From Halomarinibacterium sp041392205 (GTDB taxonomy: Bacteria > Bacteroidota > Bacteroidia > Flavobacteriales > Flavobacteriaceae): 31,670 nt of DNA. The position numbers and the translations under genes are program-made. Location: positions 1-31,670 of the forward strand of contig JAWKMO010000022.1 in assembly GCA_041392205.1 (NCBI GenBank), in the 5' to 3' direction. Positions 8,495 to 16,831 of the stretch are shown piece after piece. Under the pieces are notes generated by a model. It searched no databases. It was not told the origin of the DNA and was given only the letters and a program-made list of their open reading frames with translations. Every line of letters starts with the position of its first letter. The first letter of the stretch is position 1.

Positions 8495-9606
8495 TGAAAT
8501 ACTATCTTCTTGCAGGCGAAGCTTCTGGGGACTTACACGGTTCGCACCTAATGAAAGCACTTAAAAAGGAAGACCCTAATGCACAATTTCGGTATTGGGG
8601 AGGAGACCTTATGGCTGGACAAGGGGGGGCGCTTGTGGTTCATTACAAAGATAGAGCCATTATGGGCTTTACAGAGGTTCTTAAAAACCTTCCTAAAATT
8701 TCCAAACTCTTTAAGCTTTGTAAAAAAGATATTTTAGATTTTAACCCCGATGCCCTCATTTTTATAGATAATTCTGGCTTTAATCTTCGCATGGCAAAAT
8801 GGGCAAAACCTAAAGGGTTAAAAACCCATTACTACATAAGTCCTCAGGTTTGGGCATCCCGTGCAGGGAGAGTAAAAACCATTATTAAAACAATAGACCA
8901 CATGTATGTAGTACTTCCGTTTGTGAAGGATTTTTATAAAAAATACAATTATCCCGTTCATTTTGTGGGGCACCCTTTGCTTGACGCAATTTCTGATAGA
9001 GAATTGGTTGACCCTAATTTTTTCAGAAGGGAAAACAACCTAGATGAGCGCCCTATCATTGCACTCCTTCCCGGTAGCCGAAAACAAGAAATTTCAAAAA
9101 TGCTCAAAGGGATGCTTTCGGTAGTAGCAGATTTTAAAGATTATCAATTTGTCATTGCTGGTGCCCCTAGTCAAGAAAAGGAATTTTACCGTCCGTTTAT
9201 TAAAAAAGATAACGTGCATTTATTATTGAATAAAACCTATGATCTATTGAGTGTTTCCCACGCAGCTTTGGTAACTTCTGGTACCGCAACGCTGGAAACC
9301 GCTTTGTATAAAGTCCCTCAAGTGGTATGTTACAAAGGTGGTCAAATTTCTTACGAGATTGCCAAAAGAATTATTAAACTGAAGTATATCTCACTTGTTA
9401 ATTTAATTTTAGATAAGCCTGTTGTAACAGAACTTATTCAAAATGATTTTACAACCGAAAACCTAAAAAAAGAACTTACCAAAATCTTAAACGATTACCA
9501 GCGAGCAGTTTTATTTTTGGATTACTACGATTTAGAAGTTGCGCTGGGCGGAAAGGGAGCTAGTGAAAAAACGGCAAAATTGATTGTTTCAAGTCTTGCT
9601 ATGTAA
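8494..9606 (+). CDS. lpxB: Lipid-A-disaccharide synthase (LpxB)
   Basis: Peripheral inner-membrane GT19 glycosyltransferase that joins UDP-2,3-diacylglucosamine to lipid X to form the beta-1,6 lipid A disaccharide. The N-terminal LAGEASGDLHGSHL motif is diagnostic. YYISPQVWASR and VGHPLLD are conserved blocks in the first half, LLPGSRKQEI begins the second nucleotide-binding fold, and SGTATLETAL is the UDP-sugar binding stretch. The 370-residue length matches the family. It overlaps the preceding small gene by one base. It shows that the organism makes lipid A and agrees with lptC at the other end of the window. Confidence 0.97.
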   Translation: MKYYLLAGEASGDLHGSHLMKALKKEDPNAQFRYWGGDLMAGQGGALVVHYKDRAIMGFTEVLKNLPKISKLFKLCKKDILDFNPDALIFIDNSGFNLRMAKWAKPKGLKTHYYISPQVWASRAGRVKTIIKTIDHMYVVLPFVKDFYKKYNYPVHFVGHPLLDAISDRELVDPNFFRRENNLDERPIIALLPGSRKQEISKMLKGMLSVVADFKDYQFVIAGAPSQEKEFYRPFIKKDNVHLLLNKTYDLLSVSHAALVTSGTATLETALYKVPQVVCYKGGQISYEIAKRIIKLKYISLVNLILDKPVVTELIQNDFTTENLKKELTKILNDYQRAVLFLDYYDLEVALGGKGASEKTAKLIVSSLAM

Positions 9607-9647
9607 TTTTTTTATATTTTTAGCAGAACCAAACCCTTTTTCATTGA

Positions 9648-10223
9648 ATGAAAAAATATTCCCTTCTTCTTGTCTTTATGATACTTTTAAATGCTTGTGG
9701 GGTATCAAAAAAAACTTCAAATCCCGTAACTAAAGACCGTCCCTCTGTGGTTGTTTCGGAAAAAAAGACATCAAAAAGAAGCACAAAAAAAGGTGTTGAA
9801 AAAGAAATTATTAAAGAAACATCGATTGCTACTTCAGAAGAAAAAGCATTTAAAATTATAGACTATGCAAAAACCTTTGAAGGCACTCGTTACAAATTTG
9901 GTGGAATCGATAAAAATGGCATGGATTGTTCTGGCTTGGTTTACACTTCATTTAAAAAAGAAAATATTACCCTGCCAAGAATTTCGAGAGATATGGCTAC
10001 CCAAGGTGTTTCTATAAAACTCAAGGAAACCGAAGAAGGCGATTTGGTCTTTTTTCAAACCAACAAAAAAAGGAGAATCATAAATCACGTAGGATTGGTA
10101 GTAGAAAACAAAAAAGGAGAGATTTTTTTTATTCATTCTACCACCTCAAAAGGCGTTATAATATCTTCTCTAGAGGAACCTTATTGGAAAAATGCATTCG
10201 TTGAAGTTAGGCGCATTATTTAA
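9648..10223 (+). CDS. NlpC/P60 (C40) peptidoglycan hydrolase lipoprotein
   Basis: Probable cell-wall endopeptidase that cuts stem peptides, of the Spr/MepS-like C40 papain-fold group. The N-terminus ends in a lipobox (LLNAC) with lipidated C17, so the mature protein is tethered to the envelope. A lysine- and threonine-rich linker runs to about residue 65. The catalytic domain covers about 67-190: nucleophile C94 in MDCSGLVY, H147 in INHVGLVVE, and third polar residue H163 in FIHST. The 191-residue length is typical. It lies 41 bases after lpxB. The intervening TATATTTT (7 of 8 to the -7 consensus) could give it its own promoter, but read-through is equally likely. Confidence 0.92.
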   Translation: MKKYSLLLVFMILLNACGVSKKTSNPVTKDRPSVVVSEKKTSKRSTKKGVEKEIIKETSIATSEEKAFKIIDYAKTFEGTRYKFGGIDKNGMDCSGLVYTSFKKENITLPRISRDMATQGVSIKLKETEEGDLVFFQTNKKRRIINHVGLVVENKKGEIFFIHSTTSKGVIISSLEEPYWKNAFVEVRRII

Positions 10224-10261
10224 TTTTTTATCTTTATACCACTTCCCAATTAATTCTTTAG

Positions 10262-10277
10262 GCGAATAACCATTCGC
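10262..10277 (+). promoter_or_regulatory. Perfect hairpin just before the comEC start
   Basis: GCGAAT and ATTCGC form a perfect 6-bp inverted repeat around the loop AACC, with a possible seventh G-U pair. It ends five bases before the inferred TTG start of comEC, where the ribosome would bind. There is no following T-run, so it is not a classical terminator. It could reduce initiation, be a protein-binding site, or be chance. The structure is seen directly; any function is inference. Confidence 0.4.
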
Positions 10278-10282
10278 TACCA

Positions 10283-12295
10283 TTGAAGTTTATACATTTT
10301 ACCATCATACAAATTACCTTAGCTATCATTATAGGCATTGTTTTAGCCTATCTATTCCCTACCCCATTTTCATTCCTCTTTGGTTTACCTTTAGGTTTGT
10401 TATTTTTAGTTTTTATAGGGTATTTTAACCGAAACAAACTTTCCTCAAATCTTTTTTTTGAAAGCACGGCTTTGCTCCTTTTTGTGCTTATTGGATACAC
10501 TCTATTTCAAACACATCGCCCACAATTTCAAAAAGATCATTATTCAAAAATAGGTAATGAAACATCACACCGATTGATTCAATTAAAAATTAAAGAAGTT
10601 TTAAAACCGAATTCTTTTCAGGAAAAATACCTTGCCGAAATAATTCAAATTGATGCTTTTAAAACCAAAGGGAAAGTGCTTCTGAATCTTCAAATAGATA
10701 GTATTAAAAAAACTTTAAAAGTAGATGATGTCTTATTGCTCCCTTCTGAAATAAAAACCATTGAAAACTCGCTTAATCCGCATCAATTTAACTACCAAAA
10801 ATACATGCAAAATTTAGGTGTTTATTATGAAATTAATAGTTCCGCAAAATATATTGTAAAGGTTTCTAATGGAAAACCAACCCTTAAAGGGAGCGCTGAA
10901 ATGTGGCGAAATTATGTATTAAAAAAACTGCAACAAACACCCATTGGGCAAAATGAAAGAGCGGTTATTGAGGCCCTAGTTTTAGGCCAACGTCGCAATA
11001 TTAGCCCCGAAGTTTATAAAGAATATGCTGCGGCAGGTGCGATTCATATTTTAGCGGTTTCGGGTTTACACGTGGGAATTATATTTGTCCTTTTATCATG
11101 GATTTTATCTCCTATAGGGTATTTTAAAAAAGGAGGATTTTTTAAATCGGTATTCATTATTTTGTTGCTTTGGGGGTTTGCTTTTTTGGCGGGTTTATCT
11201 CCCTCGGTTGTAAGAGCCGTTACTATGTTTTCGTTTTTTTCCTTGGCAAACATGGTCAATAGACCTACTAATTCGGTTAATGTTCTGTTTCTTTCCCTTT
11301 TTGTGTTGTTGTTAATAAATCCTAATTGGTTATTTCATGTAGGATTTCAATTAAGTTATTTGGCCGTATTATTTATCCTTTGGTTACAACCACAGTTAAG
11401 CAAACTATACAAACCTAGGTTTAAAATAGATAAACTATTGTGGGATATTTTTACCGTTACTTTGGCGGCACAATTAGGTATTGCGCCCTTAAGTGTTTAC
11501 TATTTTCATCAATTTCCTGGATTATTTTTTGTAAGTAATCTAGTGATTCTTCCTTTTTTAACCATAATATTAGGATATGGTGTTTTGGTAGTTTTTTTAG
11601 CAACAGTAAATCTCTTGCCAGAAAGTATTGCTTTAGGATACCATTATCTTATTAAATGGCTCAATACATTTATACATTGGATAGCCGGGAAAGAGGCTTT
11701 TTTATTTAAAGACATTTCTTTTTCATTACTGCATCTTTTTGGGTTTTATTTTTTGATTATTACTGGTATTTTTTGGTGGAAAAATGGGCGTAAAAGTTGG
11801 ATTTTTGGAGTTTTAGGAAGTATTATTTTTATTTTAGGAACCTCCTTTTATGAAAAAGGAACCAGACCACCATCACTTGTTATTTTTCATAAACCGAGGA
11901 ATACATGGATGGCAATAACTAACAAAGACTCCTTATTATTATTTCAAAAAGACACCTTAGACCTTCTTGAAGAATTTCCTATAAAAAGTTATCGAATTGC
12001 CTTGAATAAAAAAGTAGGCATTAAAAAATTACCTATGCTTTTTTCTTTTAAAAAAGAAACCTTTTTGATGATGGATAGCTTGGGGGTTTATCCTTCAAAA
12101 AAGGGAATGATTGTAGTCCTTTCGGAAAGCCCAAAAGTACATTTGGAACGCATGATTGATAGTATCCAACCTAAACTTATTATTGCCGATGGAAATAATT
12201 ATACTTCTTATATAAATAGGTGGAAAAAAACGTGTGTTAAAAAACAAATTCCGTTTCATGCTACTCGCGAAAAAGGAGCTTTTATTCTTAATTAA
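10283..12295 (+). CDS. comEC: ComEC/Rec2-family DNA uptake channel protein
   Basis: Polytopic inner-membrane protein expected to carry single-stranded DNA into the cytoplasm during natural transformation. An N-terminal region with three helices and a soluble OB-like segment (DUF4131) spans about 1-215. The competence domain follows, with the hallmark HILAVSGLHVGII at about 252-264 and further helices to about 530. The C-terminal region ends in PKLIIADGNNYTSY and lacks the HxHxDH metallo-beta-lactamase motif found in longer ComEC proteins. No in-frame ATG exists between the upstream TAG (10259-10261) and residue ~207. The TTG at 10283 gives the expected MKFIHFT start and is therefore taken as the initiator. 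The 3' end overlaps the convergent thioredoxin gene by 8 bases. Confidence 0.9.
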   Translation: MKFIHFTIIQITLAIIIGIVLAYLFPTPFSFLFGLPLGLLFLVFIGYFNRNKLSSNLFFESTALLLFVLIGYTLFQTHRPQFQKDHYSKIGNETSHRLIQLKIKEVLKPNSFQEKYLAEIIQIDAFKTKGKVLLNLQIDSIKKTLKVDDVLLLPSEIKTIENSLNPHQFNYQKYMQNLGVYYEINSSAKYIVKVSNGKPTLKGSAEMWRNYVLKKLQQTPIGQNERAVIEALVLGQRRNISPEVYKEYAAAGAIHILAVSGLHVGIIFVLLSWILSPIGYFKKGGFFKSVFIILLLWGFAFLAGLSPSVVRAVTMFSFFSLANMVNRPTNSVNVLFLSLFVLLLINPNWLFHVGFQLSYLAVLFILWLQPQLSKLYKPRFKIDKLLWDIFTVTLAAQLGIAPLSVYYFHQFPGLFFVSNLVILPFLTIILGYGVLVVFLATVNLLPESIALGYHYLIKWLNTFIHWIAGKEAFLFKDISFSLLHLFGFYFLIITGIFWWKNGRKSWIFGVLGSIIFILGTSFYEKGTRPPSLVIFHKPRNTWMAITNKDSLLLFQKDTLDLLEEFPIKSYRIALNKKVGIKKLPMLFSFKKETFLMMDSLGVYPSKKGMIVVLSESPKVHLERMIDSIQPKLIIADGNNYTSYINRWKKTCVKKQIPFHATREKGAFILN

Positions 12296-12827
12296 ATTCT
12301 CCTTTAAATTTTTTTTGATAGGCATCCCAAGCAGCCGATGTGGTGAGTTTTTTATAATCGTCGTTGGCAATCATTTTAAGAAAAATTTCCAATTCTTGGG
12401 GAGTTTTATACCCAGGAATGGCTTGTATTAGTTTCCCATCTTCTTCAAAAAACACTATGCTTGGATAGCCCGATAAACGTAAGGCATCTGCAAAAAAGTG
12501 GGTAGCATTTCTCCCTTTACGTTCAGGTTGGTAATTAGGGTTAGTATAGGTAAAATCTTCAAAAGTAATTTCTTCGGGGCCTTCGGCATTAAATTTTACG
12601 GGATAATAGTTTTTGGTTATAAATTGAATTACATCTTTGTTACTAAAAGTGTTTTTGTCTAATAGTTTGCAAGGGCCACACCAAGTGGTGAAAACATCCA
12701 TGATAATTTTTTTGGGGTGTTCTTTTTGCGCGGCAAGGGCATCATTCATCGTCATCCATTCTATCTTTTCTTGAGAAAAAACAAAGGATGTTGTAAGTAA
12801 TGTACAAACGATAAGTAGTTTTTTCAT
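12288..12827 (-). CDS. Secreted thioredoxin-family protein (copy 2 of tandem pair)
   Basis: Predicted periplasmic thiol-disulfide protein of 179 residues. Residues 1-19 form a signal peptide with likely cleavage after FVFSQ. The thioredoxin fold follows, with the redox motif W-C50-G-P-C53 in TTWCGPCKLLDKNTFSN. The cis-proline region is visible as SGYPSIVFFEEDG. It is preceded 14 bases upstream by a close paralog with the same layout, so the two form an operon from duplication. The partner substrate is unknown; disulfide reduction or isomerisation of envelope proteins is likely from the family. The stop overlaps the comEC 3' end. Confidence 0.88.
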   Translation of the reverse strand: MKKLLIVCTLLTTSFVFSQEKIEWMTMNDALAAQKEHPKKIIMDVFTTWCGPCKLLDKNTFSNKDVIQFITKNYYPVKFNAEGPEEITFEDFTYTNPNYQPERKGRNATHFFADALRLSGYPSIVFFEEDGKLIQAIPGYKTPQELEIFLKMIANDDYKKLTTSAAWDAYQKKFKGEFN

Positions 12828-12841
12828 GGTTGAAAGTTAAT

Positions 12842-13384
12842 TTACCCTTTAAATTGCGGGGTAAAATTATCTACATATTCCTGATAGGCTTCTTGCGTGT
12901 TAATATTTTTCCAAAGATCGGTACCAAAAAGTTTTAAAAACACCTCCAGTTGTTGTGGAGTGCGATACCCTTTTACACGGTTAATTAAATTCCCGTTTTC
13001 GTCAATAAATATAACCGTAGGATAGGCATTAATACCCATAAACCTAGAAAATTGGTGTGCACTATTACGTTTGTTGGCTTTAGCAGGGTCGTAACTGGGA
13101 TTTTCATAAACTTTCCCTTTATAAGTAACAGTGTCATTTCCCTCGGCATTAAATTTTACGGGATAAAAGTTTTTATTGATAAAAGCTGCTACATCGGGAT
13201 TACTAAAGGTATTTTTATCGAGCATTTTACAGGGACCGCACCATACCGTATACATATCCACAAATATCTTCTTTGGGCTTTTAGCTTGTGCTTCAAGCGC
13301 TTCATTCATAGACATCCACTTTATTTCTTGTGCTGAGAGAATTCCTGTTGTAACAAATAGAAACAACCCTATAATTATTTTCAT
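12842..13384 (-). CDS. Secreted thioredoxin-family protein (copy 1 of tandem pair)
   Basis: First gene of the tandem thioredoxin pair, 180 residues. The signal peptide is residues 1-18 (LSAQ). The redox motif W-C49-G-P-C52 lies in TVWCGPCKMLDKNTFSN, with the cis-proline segment NAYPTVIFIDENG. It is alike to its neighbour along the whole length, including the shared FYPVKFNAEG and KGYRTPQQLEVFLK-like blocks, so this is a tandem duplication and not a chance pairing. The gene starts about 40 bases after an intrinsic terminator of the upstream transporter operon, so it should have its own promoter. None stands out strongly in the AT-rich 5' region. Confidence 0.88.
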   Translation of the reverse strand: MKIIIGLFLFVTTGILSAQEIKWMSMNEALEAQAKSPKKIFVDMYTVWCGPCKMLDKNTFSNPDVAAFINKNFYPVKFNAEGNDTVTYKGKVYENPSYDPAKANKRNSAHQFSRFMGINAYPTVIFIDENGNLINRVKGYRTPQQLEVFLKLFGTDLWKNINTQEAYQEYVDNFTPQFKG

Positions 13385-13416
13385 TTATAAAATTTTAAAA
13401 ATTATTTCAAGATAAC

Positions 13417-13440
13417 AAAAAACGTTCCACAATGGGAACG
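13417..13440 (-). terminator. Intrinsic terminator after the peptide transporter operon
   Basis: Read on the minus strand, CGTTCC and GGAACG pair around a six-base loop and are followed at once by six T residues (A run at 13417-13422). It lies 25 bases after the stop of the POT transporter gene, so it should end the DPP IV-POT-POT transcript before the thioredoxin pair. A short A run on the other side could give weak bidirectional activity. Confidence 0.75.
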
Positions 13441-13464
13441 CTTTTTAGTTAAAAGTATTGTTAA

Positions 13465-15207
13465 TTAACGTACTCCGTGCATTAATTTCTTAATAACTGG
13501 TTGGAAAATAATGGCAATTACACCAACCACTACAGAGACAATAGTGAGCATCCAAAAGAAATAGCTGATACCGTTTTCGTTAGCAATTTTATCGATATTT
13601 TCTCCAAATTTACCAGCTCCTTTCATTCCAATCGCTACGGCTAAGTACCAAACCCCAAACATAAAAGCAATCATTCTTCCCGGTACTAACTTACTTACAT
13701 AAGAGAGTCCTACGGGCGAAATACATAATTCGCCCATGGTATGAAATAGAAATACTAAAACTAGCCAAATCATACTCACCGATGCTGTTTGAGCTCCAGG
13801 TTCTATTCCGCCAGCGCCAAAAGCTACACAGGCCATCCCTAGTGCTAACAAGAACATCCCAATTCCGTATTTAACATTTGCTGAAGGATTGTATTTACTT
13901 TCCCACCATTTTGAAAACAAAGGCGCCAAAGTGATAATAAATAAAGAATTTAACGTTGAAAACCAAGAGGCAGGAACTTCAGGGCTTTCTTCAGAAAATT
14001 GATTATTTAACATCCATATAGCCACTCCCCACACAATGACAAAGCTTAAACTTAAAACAATGTTAGCAATAGCATATTTCTTAAAAGTCTGTTTAAAAAG
14101 CAGGTATAAAACCCAGGTAATAATCCCCAAGGGGATTAAAGTCATGCTGGCATTTACAATCTTAAAAATAGTCCCAGAGTTGCCATCCAAAACCCTATCG
14201 GTATAATCTCTTGCAAAAATGGTTAAAGTCCCGGGGGATTGTTCAAAAATGGCCCAAAAGAAAATAGTCAAAAAAGCAAAAAACGATACTGCAATCAATT
14301 TTTGCATGGTAATTTTTGAATACTGAGTAAGGCGATATATCAATAAGATTAAGAACAAAATAAGTGCCGTTAAAATGGCAATATTGTTACCATTGTCGCC
14401 TAAAAAAGAAAACACATTAATCCTTCCTTCAGTAACTAAGGATGCAGGTTCGTTTAAAATCCACATGACTCCTAAAATAATACAGACTGCTATAAGGCCC
14501 AACTGCCATGTTGTAAATGGATTTCTTTTGTCCTTATCTAAGGCCTCAATGGAGTTCTCATCATTTTTATTGGGTTTAAGTCCAATATTTCCGAAAATAT
14601 TTTGAGAAAGCCAAAATTGAATCAGTCCAAATAACATAAAAATACCTGCCAATCCAAAACCAAGGCTCCATCCTACTTTTTCTCCTAAATATCCGCATAA
14701 AAGGATTCCGAAAAATGCCCCCGAGTTTACACCCATGTAAAAAATGGTATAGGCTCCATCTTTTTTTTCTGGCCTGTCTTTGTACATTTCTGAGACAATT
14801 GAAGTCATATTAGGCTTAAAAAATCCATTACCAAAAACCAATAAAGCAAGTCCTAAATAAATCGACCATGAAGTCTCTAGCGCCATAGACCCGTGACCCA
14901 ATGTCATTAAAAAAGCACCCACCACTACGGCCCAACGATACCCAATCACTTTATCGGCAAAATAGCCTCCCAACATGGTGGATAAATAGACTAGCCCTGT
15001 ATAGGAACCAAATAACGCCATGGCATGCTCACGAGGCCACCCCCAGCCTTCATCCATTAATGATGCGGTTAGGAATAATACCAAAAGAGCTCGCATTCCA
15101 TAAAAGGAAAAACGTTCCCACATTTCGGTAAAAAATAATACAAACAATCCGGAAGGATGCCCTAAAACTTTCGATTTAAAAAATTGGTCGGTTGAATTTT
15201 CGGTCAT
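13465..15207 (-). CDS. POT/PTR2-family peptide:H+ symporter (second of two)
   Basis: Inner-membrane proton-coupled oligopeptide transporter of the major facilitator superfamily, importing di- and tripeptides. The proton-coupling ExxERF motif is E28-MW-E31-R32-F33 in the first helix. The PTR2 signature appears as FYMGVNSGAFFG near residue 155, and NGFFKPNMTSIVSEMY and ELCISPVGLSYVSKL are also family blocks. About 12-14 hydrophobic segments are visible in 580 residues. It is paralogous to the gene directly upstream (16-base spacing) and follows the same layout. An intrinsic terminator lies just downstream. The two copies may differ in peptide preference, but sequence alone does not show which. 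Confidence 0.94.
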   Translation of the reverse strand: MTENSTDQFFKSKVLGHPSGLFVLFFTEMWERFSFYGMRALLVLFLTASLMDEGWGWPREHAMALFGSYTGLVYLSTMLGGYFADKVIGYRWAVVVGAFLMTLGHGSMALETSWSIYLGLALLVFGNGFFKPNMTSIVSEMYKDRPEKKDGAYTIFYMGVNSGAFFGILLCGYLGEKVGWSLGFGLAGIFMLFGLIQFWLSQNIFGNIGLKPNKNDENSIEALDKDKRNPFTTWQLGLIAVCIILGVMWILNEPASLVTEGRINVFSFLGDNGNNIAILTALILFLILLIYRLTQYSKITMQKLIAVSFFAFLTIFFWAIFEQSPGTLTIFARDYTDRVLDGNSGTIFKIVNASMTLIPLGIITWVLYLLFKQTFKKYAIANIVLSLSFVIVWGVAIWMLNNQFSEESPEVPASWFSTLNSLFIITLAPLFSKWWESKYNPSANVKYGIGMFLLALGMACVAFGAGGIEPGAQTASVSMIWLVLVFLFHTMGELCISPVGLSYVSKLVPGRMIAFMFGVWYLAVAIGMKGAGKFGENIDKIANENGISYFFWMLTIVSVVVGVIAIIFQPVIKKLMHGVR

Positions 15208-15223
15208 AATTATAGGTTTTTAA

Positions 15224-16810
15224 TTAATGTTTTTCTTCCATTAGAATTTCGTCTTCCCCGCTTTCATCGGTATCTACATTATGCATCATTTTTTTAATTA
15301 GGGGGGAAATAACCAGTAGTAAAACCCCAAATATTAATCCTGTATAAAGTAGTTTTTCAAATAGATTGGTATAACTTGCTTTTGCTCCCATTAAATCGGT
15401 AGCTACACCTCCTGTAGTATCTATACTTGCAATATTGGCTAAAAGGGATGCAATATATTCGGAACCTGCGGTAGCTAAAAACCAAACCCCCATCATAAAA
15501 CCGACAATCTTAGCGGGCGATAATTTTGTTACGTACGAAAGTCCTACTGGGGATAAACATAATTCTCCCCAAGTGTGAAGTAAATAGGCCAACACTAACC
15601 AAATAATAGCAACTTTTCCAGTCCCTGAAACATCGGCTCCTAAAACTAAAGCACCAAATCCTAATCCTACTAATATAATTCCAAAAGCAAATTTTAATGC
15701 CGCATTGGGATTCATGTTTCTTTTTTCTAGTTTAATCCAAAGCCACGCAAAAACAGGGGCAAATAAAATAATAAAAATGGCATTTAAACTCAAAAATGCC
15801 CCAGCTGGGATTTCGCCAAACATACTGGTTGATCTATCTAAAATCCTTTCGGCATAGAGATTTAAAGAAGTGTAGGCTTGTTCAAATAAAGACCAAAAGA
15901 TTACCGAAAAAATGATAAGTATGGTAAGCGCTAGTAACCTATCTCGTTGCACTTTATTGGCCTTCACTAATGAATACCAAACAATATAAACTAAAGAACC
16001 AGCACCAGCCACCATTAACAATACCTCTACCACACTGTGTCTTTGTACCATTTGCCAAACTACAAATATTCCTAGGATAGCCAAAATATAGATAGTCCAT
16101 TCGTTACTCAACCCTAGAGGAGATTTCCTTTTTAAAAGGGCTTCATCTTTAGCCTCCCCTTTTCCATAGAAATATTTTCTCCCAAGGGTAAAGGTTATTA
16201 ACCCTAATACCATTCCTATTCCAGCGGCTCCAAATCCATAATTCCACCCATATGTTTCCCCTAAATAGGCACAAACGATTGTTGCCAAGGCTGAACCCAG
16301 ATTGATCCCCATATAAAAAATGGTAAACCCAGAATCACGTCTAGCATCTCCTCGTTTATAGAGTTCCCCAACTATGGATGAAATATTCGCTTTTAAAAAC
16401 CCAACACCCATAATAATTAAGGCTAAAGAAAAATAAAAGACTTGTAACGCACCTTCATCCCTAACAATTTCTCCAGTAGCCATTTCAGTAGCCGCTTTTC
16501 CTTCGTAGGCCATTCCTAAATGTCCTAAAACCAAAAGGATTCCCCCAAAAGTAACGGCTTTTCTAAAACCTAAATATCGATCTGCTAAAAGACCTCCTAT
16601 CACTGGCATAGCATACACCAAGGCGGCATAGCTACCCACCAATAAATTTCCTTCGATATCACTAAAAAGGTGGTATTTTACCAAATATAGGATTAATAAT
16701 GCCTTCATTCCATAGAAAGAAAAGCGCTCCCACATTTCGGTAAGGAACAGAATAAACAGCCCTATGGGATGTCCTAAAAAAGTTTTTTGATTTTGAACTT
16801 CGGTGGTCAT
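15224..16810 (-). CDS. POT/PTR2-family peptide:H+ symporter (first of two)
   Basis: Inner-membrane di/tripeptide:proton symporter of 528 residues. ExxERF is E25-MW-E28-R29-F30. The PTR2 signature is FYMGINLGSALA near residue 165, and ELCLSPVGLSYVTKLSPAK is the conserved late block. It is preceded 21 bases upstream by the dipeptidyl peptidase gene and followed 16 bases later by a second POT gene, so the three are very probably one operon. The C-terminus carries an acidic tail (DTDESGEDEILMEE) that the second copy lacks. Substrate assignment to short peptides is family knowledge strengthened by the peptidase neighbour. Confidence 0.94.
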   Translation of the reverse strand: MTTEVQNQKTFLGHPIGLFILFLTEMWERFSFYGMKALLILYLVKYHLFSDIEGNLLVGSYAALVYAMPVIGGLLADRYLGFRKAVTFGGILLVLGHLGMAYEGKAATEMATGEIVRDEGALQVFYFSLALIIMGVGFLKANISSIVGELYKRGDARRDSGFTIFYMGINLGSALATIVCAYLGETYGWNYGFGAAGIGMVLGLITFTLGRKYFYGKGEAKDEALLKRKSPLGLSNEWTIYILAILGIFVVWQMVQRHSVVEVLLMVAGAGSLVYIVWYSLVKANKVQRDRLLALTILIIFSVIFWSLFEQAYTSLNLYAERILDRSTSMFGEIPAGAFLSLNAIFIILFAPVFAWLWIKLEKRNMNPNAALKFAFGIILVGLGFGALVLGADVSGTGKVAIIWLVLAYLLHTWGELCLSPVGLSYVTKLSPAKIVGFMMGVWFLATAGSEYIASLLANIASIDTTGGVATDLMGAKASYTNLFEKLLYTGLIFGVLLLVISPLIKKMMHNVDTDESGEDEILMEEKH

Positions 16811-16831
16811 ATTGTTGGTGTTAGTGATAAA

